Of a stretch of 64,000 bases of DNA, positions 8,494 through 15,482 are shown in pieces. Origin of the DNA: JBGSMF01 sp964651475 (GTDB lineage Bacteria > Chloroflexota > Anaerolineae > Fen-1058). The notes beneath the pieces were generated by a model that searched no databases, was not told the origin of the DNA, and worked only from the letters and a program-made list of their open reading frames with translations. Each line of letters starts with the position of its first letter. Positions within the stretch are counted from its first letter, which is position 1. The DNA is taken from assembly GCA_964651475.1 (NCBI GenBank), contig CAZYXV010000002.1:124001-188000 (forward strand). The letters are read 5' to 3'. A program made the translations under genes and the position numbers.

Positions 8494-9966
8494 ATGAGGG
8501 GAACTAGCCTGTCGCAACTCGCTCCCCGCCGGGAAATTTTGTACCTGATGCGGGCGCTGGCCGAGGCGTGCGTGCTCACGCCCTGGCTGACGGCGTTCGC
8601 CCTGTTCTACCGCCCGGTAGACATGCTGCCCGTGGCCAGCGCGGCCTTTGTCGTCATCCTGGGAGTATCGTACCTGGCGCGCGGGATGGAGGCGCTGCAC
8701 GTCCGCGCGCGCCGCCGCCGCGCCATCGCCGCCGGCGTCATGGCCGCCGTCAGCCTGTGGGCGCTGCACAGCCTGGCGCTGCTCCCCAGCCGGTGGCCAG
8801 GCTGGCGCGCGCTGTTTTCGGCGCTCGAATCTTTTGTCAGCCTGTCCACGCTCGTTCCCCCCGGCCTGATGGTCGTGATGGTCGTGCTCGTGGTATGGTG
8901 GCGCGGCCTGCAACTGGCGAACAAGCCGCTCAGCGCGCTGGACGCCTCGATCAGCTTTCAAATCGGCGTGGCGCTCTTTGCCGCCTTTTTAATAATCAGC
9001 TCGCCCCAGGCCCAAGCGCAAGTCAATCCCTACATCGTCGCCTTTTTCTTTTGCCAGTTATTAGCCATCGGCCTGACGCGCGTCGAAACGATCGGCGCTC
9101 AATCCGGCGGGCGGCGCTCGCCGTTTGGCGGATGGTGGATTGCGGCGTTGACGATCAGCACGAGCGCGGTGATGCTGATGGCCGGCGTGATTATCGGCAT
9201 CGTCACCGGCGCCGGGCCGGAATACATCCTCAGGCTGGCCATGCCCGTCCTGGCCATCGTCTTGATCCCGCTGTCGTTAGTCATCATCCCATTTCTCATG
9301 TTATTCGGCGGGATCATCGAGGCGCTGTCGCAGGCCATGCTATCGCTCGTCCAGACGCTCGGCGAGATCATTGCCCGCCTGCAAGCCCTGGCCAACATGT
9401 CCCCGAGCGCGGCCCAGCCCGCGCCGCGCCCGCTCATCATAGACATCGCCCTCCGCGCCGCCGGCGCGAGCAAAGGCGCGCTCGTCGTCATCCTCACGCT
9501 CCTGATCATTGCCGGCGTGTTGTGGGCCACTGGCCGCATCAGGCCCCGCCGCAGCGGGGACGAAGACGAAGAGCGCGAGTCCATCTGGTCGGCGGGCGGG
9601 TGGATGGCGCGCCTGCGCGGCCGCCTGGAGCAGCAATTCAAGCGCATTGCCAACGCCACCGACATTCTCAACCGCTTTGGGGTGAGCGGCCTGTTCACGG
9701 CCCTCACCATCCGCCGCATTTACGCCCAACTGCAACAATTGGCGGCGCGCCGGGGCTACCCGCGCCCGCCGGCGCTCACGCCTTACGAATACACAGCGGT
9801 GCTGCGCGAGTGTTTTAGCGGCTACCAGGCCGACCTGGAACACATCACGGAATCTTTTGTGGGCATCCGCTACGGCGAGCTGCCCGAAACCCCGCAAGAA
9901 CTGGCAGACATTCGCGCCGCATGGGAGCGCATCCGCAACTCGCACGCCGGTTCCGCCCTCGTTTGA
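8494..9966 (+). CDS. Polytopic membrane protein with C-terminal DUF4129, copy 2
   Basis: 490 residues from ATG; a GTG immediately before it (8491) is an alternative. It is a tandem paralogue of the preceding gene: ALAEACVLTPWLTAFALFYR is shared exactly, PYIVAFFFCQLL matches closely, and both end in the DUF4129-like YPRPPALTPYEY and YGELPE motifs. Membrane topology is the same. It lacks the ~20-residue hydrophilic lead of copy 1. No Shine-Dalgarno is obvious, so translation may depend on the upstream gene. The stop codon lies inside the -35 hexamer of the secD promoter. Duplication is directly visible; functional divergence cannot be judged. Confidence 0.8.
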   Translation: MRGTSLSQLAPRREILYLMRALAEACVLTPWLTAFALFYRPVDMLPVASAAFVVILGVSYLARGMEALHVRARRRRAIAAGVMAAVSLWALHSLALLPSRWPGWRALFSALESFVSLSTLVPPGLMVVMVVLVVWWRGLQLANKPLSALDASISFQIGVALFAAFLIISSPQAQAQVNPYIVAFFFCQLLAIGLTRVETIGAQSGGRRSPFGGWWIAALTISTSAVMLMAGVIIGIVTGAGPEYILRLAMPVLAIVLIPLSLVIIPFLMLFGGIIEALSQAMLSLVQTLGEIIARLQALANMSPSAAQPAPRPLIIDIALRAAGASKGALVVILTLLIIAGVLWATGRIRPRRSGDEDEERESIWSAGGWMARLRGRLEQQFKRIANATDILNRFGVSGLFTALTIRRIYAQLQQLAARRGYPRPPALTPYEYTAVLRECFSGYQADLEHITESFVGIRYGELPETPQELADIRAAWERIRNSHAGSALV

Positions 9967-9991
9967 CAGATATTTCCCGTTCGACTATAAT
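9963..9991 (+). promoter_or_regulatory. Consensus sigma-70 promoter of secDF
   Basis: TTGACA (9963-9968) and TATAAT (9986-9991) are both exact consensus hexamers separated by 17 bases. Transcription should start near 9998, leaving a leader of about 46 bases before secD. The leader holds a hairpin with arms ACCCCC (10005-10010) and GGGGGT (10015-10020), followed by GGGAGAAG as ribosome-binding site. Confidence 0.85.
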
Positions 9992-10043
9992 GTCCCAGTT
10001 TGCTACCCCCCAGTGGGGGTGATTTTGTGTTTGGGAGAAGATT

Positions 10044-11546
10044 ATGCGCCAACGTACTCTGAACTGGTTGATTGCCATCCTGGTACTGGTGGCAATCCTC
10101 GTCTGGGTTAACTTGCCGAATAACCCGGGCATCCACATCCACACGGATTTGTTCGGCTTTCGCGTTGATTACGACCGCGACTTTAGCATCCGGCAAGGGC
10201 TGGACTTGAAAGGCGGCGTGCAGGTGCTGCTGCAAGCCGACCTGACCGAGGCGCCCACAGCGGAGGCGCTCGAGCAGGCGCGCGTCATCGTAGAAAACCG
10301 CGTCAACGGGCTGGGGGTATCGGAAGCCGTGGTGCAGACGCAAGGCGACCGCCGTATCATCGTCGAGCTGCCGGGCATTGACGATCCCGAAGAGGCCATC
10401 GCCACCATCCGCGAAACGGCCCTGCTCGAATTCGTGGACGCCGGCTTTGAATTTATCCCCGACGGCACCCGCATCCGCACGACGATAGAAACCGCCGCCG
10501 ACCAGGGAAGCGCGCCGATCCCGACGCCGGCCCTGACAGGCACTCAAACGCTGACCGGCACGCCGCCGTCTGCCGCCTCGCCGCTGACCCCAACGGCCGT
10601 CATCACCGACCGCGTGTTCACCACCGTCATCCAGGGCAGCGACCTCGACCAGGTGCAGGTGGCCGTGGGGCAATATAACGAGCCTGAAGTGCAATTTACG
10701 CTCAAGGGCGACGGGCGGACCAGGTTCGCCCAATTCACCACGGCGAACAACGAAGGCACCAAAGGCCAGCGCTATTACCTGTGTATCGTGCTGGACAAAA
10801 TCGTCATCTCGTGCCCCAGCATTCGCACGGCCATCCCGGACGGGAACGGCGTGATTACGCTGGGGCAAGGCGCCTCGCTGGCCGACGCCGAGCAACTGAC
10901 CATCCAGCTGCGCTACGGCGCGCTGCCGGTGCCGCTGCGCGTGGAAACGTTCCACACCATCGGGCCTACGCTGGGCCAAATCAGCATTGAAAAAAGCACG
11001 CGCGCCGGGGTCATTGGCATCCTGGTGGTGCTGCTCTTTATGCTGGTGTACTATCGCTTCCCCGGCTTTCTGGCCGACCTGGCGCTCATCGTCTACATGC
11101 TGTTGAACTTTGGCGTGTACAAGATGGGCATTCCCAGCTCGCTCGTGATTTTCCCGCTGGTCCCCGTCACGCTGACGCTGCCGGGCATTGCCGGGTTCTT
11201 GCTCTCCACCGGCATGGCCGTGGACGCCAATATCCTGATCTTTGAGCGCATGAAGGAAGAGCTGCGCGCCGGGCGCAGCTTGCAGGCGGCGGTGGAGGCC
11301 GGCTTTGCCCGCGCCTGGACGGCCATCCGCGACTCGAACCTGTCTACGTTCATCACGTGCGCCATCTTGTATTGGTTCGGCACCAACTTTGGCGCCAGCA
11401 TTATCAAGGGCTTTGCCATCACGCTATTCCTGGGCGTGCTCATCAGCATGTTCACGGCCGTGGTGGTCACGCGCACATTCCTGCGCACCGCCACCGAATT
11501 GTGGGGCGAAAAACTGCGCGAAAAGCATTGGTTGATGGGGGTGTAA
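10044..11546 (+). CDS. secD: Protein translocase subunit SecD
   Basis: 500 residues with GGGAGAAG upstream of the ATG. SecD works with SecF as the proton-driven membrane component that pulls exported proteins out of the SecYEG channel. Visible features: an N-terminal membrane segment (residues 8-25), the GLDLKGGVQVLLQAD motif, a large periplasmic P1 domain, and a C-terminal five-helix RND domain with STGMAVDANILIFERMKEEL. The P1 domain contains a low-complexity Pro/Thr insertion (about residues 150-188), unusual for SecD. secF follows after one base, the normal gene order. A consensus promoter lies just upstream. Confidence 0.97.
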   Translation: MRQRTLNWLIAILVLVAILVWVNLPNNPGIHIHTDLFGFRVDYDRDFSIRQGLDLKGGVQVLLQADLTEAPTAEALEQARVIVENRVNGLGVSEAVVQTQGDRRIIVELPGIDDPEEAIATIRETALLEFVDAGFEFIPDGTRIRTTIETAADQGSAPIPTPALTGTQTLTGTPPSAASPLTPTAVITDRVFTTVIQGSDLDQVQVAVGQYNEPEVQFTLKGDGRTRFAQFTTANNEGTKGQRYYLCIVLDKIVISCPSIRTAIPDGNGVITLGQGASLADAEQLTIQLRYGALPVPLRVETFHTIGPTLGQISIEKSTRAGVIGILVVLLFMLVYYRFPGFLADLALIVYMLLNFGVYKMGIPSSLVIFPLVPVTLTLPGIAGFLLSTGMAVDANILIFERMKEELRAGRSLQAAVEAGFARAWTAIRDSNLSTFITCAILYWFGTNFGASIIKGFAITLFLGVLISMFTAVVVTRTFLRTATELWGEKLREKHWLMGV

Positions 11547-11547
11547 G

Positions 11548-12501
11548 GTGTTTAGTATCGTACAAAAACGCAAGTGGTTTTATTTGCTCTCGCTCACGCT
11601 CATCACGGCGGGCGTGCTTGCCATGATTTATTCGACGGCCACGTTCGGCACGCCGGTGCGCCTGAGCATTGACTTTACGGGCGGCAGCCTGTTCGTGCTG
11701 CAATTCAACAGCGCGGCGCACGAAGACGACATCCGCGCCGTGTTTGCCAACTTTGGCGAAAGCAACGCCATGATCCAACACCTGGGCCAGCCTCAAGACA
11801 ACACCTGGCAGGTGCGCGCCGGCTTTATGGAGGCCGACAAGGTAGATCAGATCAAAGCCGCGCTGAACAGCACCGTCGCGCCGCTGGATACCAATCTCTC
11901 GACGTTCGATAACGTCAAGCCATCCGTCGGCAGTGAAGTAACCCAATCGGCCACGATTGCCGTCATCGCGGCGTCGGTGGTCATTTTGATCTTTATCTGG
12001 TTCGCGTTCCGGCGCGTGCCGCACGCCGTGCGCTACGCCACGTGCGCCATCATCGCCATGATCCACAACGTCTTGGTGACCATGGGGCTGATGAGCCTGG
12101 CGGGCGTGTTCTTTGGTTGGGAAGCAGACGCGCTCTTTCTGACCGCCATGCTCACCGTCATCGGCTTTAGCGTGCAAGACACCATCGTGGTGTACGACCG
12201 CATCCGCGAAAACATTCCCAAGCGCAAGGGCGAGCCGTTCGAGATGGTGGTCAACCGCAGCCTGCTGGAAACGCTGCACCGCTCGCTGGCCACGCAGCTC
12301 AACGCGATTTTCGTCATGGTCTCGATCTTGCTGTTCGGCGGCGCGACGATCAAACAGTTCATCGCCATCATGCTGGTGGGATTGGTCTGCGGCACCTACT
12401 CTTCGATCTTTAACGCCGTGCCGTTGGTAGTATCGTGGGAATTGGGCGAGTTCCGCACGCTGTTCGGGCTGCTGGGCAAGCGCCAGCCGCAAGAGGCGTA
12501 A
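11548..12501 (+). CDS. secF: Protein translocase subunit SecF
   Basis: 317 residues from GTG, one base after the secD stop, with GGGGGTG just upstream. Partner of SecD in the export motor. The N-terminal membrane segment (residues ~10-28) is followed by SIDFTGGSLFVLQF, the short periplasmic domain and the RND helices with the family motif GFSVQDTIVVYDRIRENI. Length is typical. Downstream lies a hairpin-rich spacer with a strong terminator at 12600. Confidence 0.97.
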   Translation: MFSIVQKRKWFYLLSLTLITAGVLAMIYSTATFGTPVRLSIDFTGGSLFVLQFNSAAHEDDIRAVFANFGESNAMIQHLGQPQDNTWQVRAGFMEADKVDQIKAALNSTVAPLDTNLSTFDNVKPSVGSEVTQSATIAVIAASVVILIFIWFAFRRVPHAVRYATCAIIAMIHNVLVTMGLMSLAGVFFGWEADALFLTAMLTVIGFSVQDTIVVYDRIRENIPKRKGEPFEMVVNRSLLETLHRSLATQLNAIFVMVSILLFGGATIKQFIAIMLVGLVCGTYSSIFNAVPLVVSWELGEFRTLFGLLGKRQPQEA

Positions 12502-12599
12502 AGCCAAAATGTAGGGGCAACCCTCGCGGTTGCCCGCTTTGGGCAGGGCTTGCCCCTGCCCCTACCCCGGGTCATTGAAAAGATACGCCACAATCCTCA

Positions 12600-12636
12600 G
12601 AAGCCGGGTTTCTTGGAGAAACCCGGCTTCTTTTTC
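12600..12636 (+). terminator. Rho-independent terminator of secDF (hairpin-family member)
   Basis: Arms GAAGCCGGGTTTC (12600-12612) and GAAACCCGGCTTC (12618-12630) are perfectly complementary with a five-base loop and are followed by TTTTT. The same 13-5-13 layout recurs at 30955-30985, and a variant occurs inside queG. Confidence 0.9.
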
Positions 12637-12641
12637 TCCGG

Positions 12642-12670
12642 TTGACATCCCCCGATATGTGCGCTATGCT
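12642..12670 (+). promoter_or_regulatory. Sigma-70 promoter upstream of the beta-helix gene
   Basis: TTGACA (12642-12647), 17-base spacer, TATGCT (12665-12670). Start of transcription near 12677 would give a ~150-base leader that contains the GC-rich palindromes. It sits directly after the secDF terminator. Confidence 0.65.
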
Positions 12671-12827
12671 TGAACCTGTTGGCAACCCACCGGCCCCAAT
12701 CTCATTGCAGGGGCGCCCTTATGGGCGCGAAAACACCGCACCCGGCGCCCCGGTCGCGCCTATGAAGGCGCTCCTACGCGGGAAGAACATGACCTGATAT
12801 TGTAAGTTATATTAGGAGAAAAAACCA

Positions 12828-15482
12828 ATGGAACAACCGCGCACCTTTTGCACTTTCTTTCAACCCATCAAGCGCCTGACGGGAGTGATGCTCGCCGCGC
12901 TGAGCGACCTGGCGCTGACCTTGCTCGTCCTTTCCGCAACCCAACAAAGCATTCAAGCCGCTCCCGCCGCCGAGCTGCACGTCTGCCCCAGCGGATGCGC
13001 CTATTCCTCGCTGCAAGCCGCCGTAGACGCCGCTAACGATGGCGACATCATCAAGCTCGCCGCAGGCGTCTATACCGACGTGCACGCCCGCCCCCGCAAC
13101 GACATCGCCACCACCGGCGTCGTCACGCAGATCGTCTATCTCAGCAAGACCGTCTCGATCCAGGGCGGCTACACCCTCACCAACTGGGGCACCCCCTATC
13201 CGCTCACCCAGCCCACCACGCTCGACGCGCAAAGCCGCGGGCGCGTGGTGTACATCACCGGGCAAATCTCCCCCTCACTTGAGGGGCTACGCATCACCGG
13301 CGGCAACGCCGACCGTCTGAGTCGCGAAGGCGGCGGGCTATATGCCATCCACGCCGCGCTGGCGATGAGCAATTGCACGATTGTGAGCAACACCACCGGC
13401 AATTCCTCCGCCGGATATGGCAGTGGAGTGTATCTGTACAACGCCGCCGCCACACTGGCGGCCAATCACGTCACCTCCAACACGGCAGGTTATGGCGGCG
13501 CAGTATTCCTGTACAATACGACCGCCACACTGACAGCAAACCAGATCACTTCCAACACAGATCACACCTATGAGAAGAGCGGCGGGCTGCATGCAGACAA
13601 TAGCACGGCTACATTGTTCGGCAATATAATCTCTGGCAACAACGAGATCGGCGTGCGCCTGCATAACTACAGCACCGCCACGCTGATCAGCAACACGATT
13701 TTTAATAATTTTGGGGGAGTATACCTGGATAACAGCGCCGCCACGCTAACCGGCAATACGATCTCTGATAATTTATATAACGGGGGAATTTATATGCACT
13801 CTAGCTCCGCCACCATCAACGAGAATATTATCTCTAATAATGCCGAGTGTGGCGGAGTATATATGGATGACAGTAACGCCAGGCTCGCCAGAAACACGAT
13901 TTCCAATAACACAGCCTACAATTCAAGCTTTGGCGGGGGTGGATTGTGCCAACTTGGGGGTTATACTGTTCTCACAGACAATGTGATTTCAAACAACAGT
14001 ACCGACGAAAGTGGCGGTGGGGTGTATAGCCTTGGCACTGCCACGCTAATCAGGAATACTATCGTCTCCAATACTGCCATGCATGGAGGAGTACGCGGAA
14101 TCGGATTTATCACCCTCACTGAAAATATCATCACCGACAACACCGCTGGCGGCGGAGGAGGAGCGTGGCTAGAGGGTGAAGCAGTATCTACCAGGAATAC
14201 GATTGCTGGCAACACAGCCATCCTCGGCGGCGGAGTAACAGCATATAGCGACGGTGGCATTTTCACATTCAATGGCGACATTATCTCTCACAACAAAGCC
14301 AACGCTGTCGGGGGAATAGACTTGTGGGGCAGCGATGTCAAGCTGATCAACAGCGTTATCGCCAACAACCAAAGCAATTACGAGGGCAGCGGACTGTACG
14401 TAGAGAGATCTCGGCTTCAAGTATGGCACGCGACAATTGCGAGCAATACCGGCAGCAGTGGAATTTATGCAACAAAAGACATAAATGTGGAGAAGGGTTA
14501 CAGCAGCGTGGCGCTGACCAACACCATCCTGGCCAGCCATACCGTCGGCATCAGCCTCACGCAGGGCAACACCGTCACGCTCAACGGCGTCCTGTGGCAC
14601 AACACGCCCCTCACCATCGCCCACCCCCTCACCGCCGCCGTGAGCGTGCAGAACGAGCACTGGGGCGATCCGGCCTTTGCCGCCGACGGCTATCACCTCA
14701 CGCCTCGCTCGGCGGCGATTGACTGGGGCATGGACGCGGATGTATACACAGACATTGACGGTGAGCCGCGCCCCATGGGCCTTGGGTTCGATCTTGGCGC
14801 GGACGAGTTGCGCTATCTTGCTCCCGCTCTGTACGTAACCAAGCACGCCACCCCCAACCCGGTGCAGCCCGGCGCGCCGCTGAGCTATACCATCCACCTC
14901 CTCAACACCGGCAACGTCGGTCTGCACGCCGCCATCACCGATGTGCTGCCCGTCCACATTCTCCCAGGCCACCTGCCCGGCGGCACGGCCTTAATCCCAG
15001 GCGGCGTCATCACCTGGACCAGCATCTCGCTCGCGCCCGGCGATGTCTGGACAACGACCTTCACCGTCACCGTCGAGGCCGGTTACGAAGGCGTACTCAC
15101 CAACGTCGTCCGCGCCGCCGCCGAATACGGCGTGACCGCCGCGTACACTCAAACCACACCCGTCATCTTGCTGCCCCCCGCCGCGCCCATCTTGCTCTCG
15201 CCGCCCAACGGAACCATCACCACCACCCGCGCCATCACGTTGGCCTGGCAGCCCGGGCCGGGCAGCACGCCGCTCGGCTACAACGTCTTGCTCGACGGTG
15301 TTGTCTTGACCACAACACGCACCGCCTCCCCCGCCCTCCTTGCCGCCGGCAGCCACACCTGGACGGTACGCGCCTTCAACTCGAGCGGTTACTCGGATTG
15401 GGCCGACGCCTGGACACTGACAGTACAAGAACAAGAACCGCGGTACCCCATCTACCTGCCGCTCGTGCTGCGAAACGGATGA
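12828..15482 (+). CDS. Secreted right-handed beta-helix adhesin-like protein
   Basis: 884 residues with AGGAGAAAAAA upstream. A signal peptide (residues ~20-44, ending near IQAAPAA) precedes VCPSGCAYSSLQAAVDAAND, the usual opening of polymorphic/pectate-lyase-like beta-helices. Residues ~110-600 are repeated coils of the type N-T-I-x-S/D-N-x-A, many with GG-G-V/L-Y turns, consistent with a long parallel beta-helix. A DUF11-type domain (LYVTKHATPNPVQPGAPLSY) follows, then an Fn3-like domain, and the chain ends in IYLPLVLRNG, a tail I associate with secreted Chloroflexota proteins. Probably cell-surface; substrate unknown. The stop overlaps the start of the next gene. Confidence 0.85.
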   Translation: MEQPRTFCTFFQPIKRLTGVMLAALSDLALTLLVLSATQQSIQAAPAAELHVCPSGCAYSSLQAAVDAANDGDIIKLAAGVYTDVHARPRNDIATTGVVTQIVYLSKTVSIQGGYTLTNWGTPYPLTQPTTLDAQSRGRVVYITGQISPSLEGLRITGGNADRLSREGGGLYAIHAALAMSNCTIVSNTTGNSSAGYGSGVYLYNAAATLAANHVTSNTAGYGGAVFLYNTTATLTANQITSNTDHTYEKSGGLHADNSTATLFGNIISGNNEIGVRLHNYSTATLISNTIFNNFGGVYLDNSAATLTGNTISDNLYNGGIYMHSSSATINENIISNNAECGGVYMDDSNARLARNTISNNTAYNSSFGGGGLCQLGGYTVLTDNVISNNSTDESGGGVYSLGTATLIRNTIVSNTAMHGGVRGIGFITLTENIITDNTAGGGGGAWLEGEAVSTRNTIAGNTAILGGGVTAYSDGGIFTFNGDIISHNKANAVGGIDLWGSDVKLINSVIANNQSNYEGSGLYVERSRLQVWHATIASNTGSSGIYATKDINVEKGYSSVALTNTILASHTVGISLTQGNTVTLNGVLWHNTPLTIAHPLTAAVSVQNEHWGDPAFAADGYHLTPRSAAIDWGMDADVYTDIDGEPRPMGLGFDLGADELRYLAPALYVTKHATPNPVQPGAPLSYTIHLLNTGNVGLHAAITDVLPVHILPGHLPGGTALIPGGVITWTSISLAPGDVWTTTFTVTVEAGYEGVLTNVVRAAAEYGVTAAYTQTTPVILLPPAAPILLSPPNGTITTTRAITLAWQPGPGSTPLGYNVLLDGVVLTTTRTASPALLAAGSHTWTVRAFNSSGYSDWADAWTLTVQEQEPRYPIYLPLVLRNG

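Larger units (their letters stand above)
12502..12827. other. Spacer after secF: hairpins, terminator and promoter
   Basis: This 326-base gap has no gene. It contains an inverted repeat with ends GTAGGGGCA/TGCCCCTAC (about 12511-12565), the terminator at 12600-12635, the promoter at 12642-12670, and a further set of GC-rich palindromic words (GGGCGCCCTTATGGGCGC near 12711, then GGCGCTCCTACGCGG near 12767) that resemble REP-like interspersed elements. The ribosome-binding site AGGAGAAAAAACC precedes the gene at 12828. Confidence 0.6.

Noticed and set aside
12700..12790. Riboswitch in the long leader of the beta-helix gene
   Set aside because: The palindromic words look like interspersed repeats; no known aptamer core was recognised.
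13380..14480. Repeated N-T-I-x-S-N coding units looked like a tandem-repeat array
   Set aside because: They are beta-helix coils in one open frame; spacing and sequence vary, so no CRISPR or DNA satellite.
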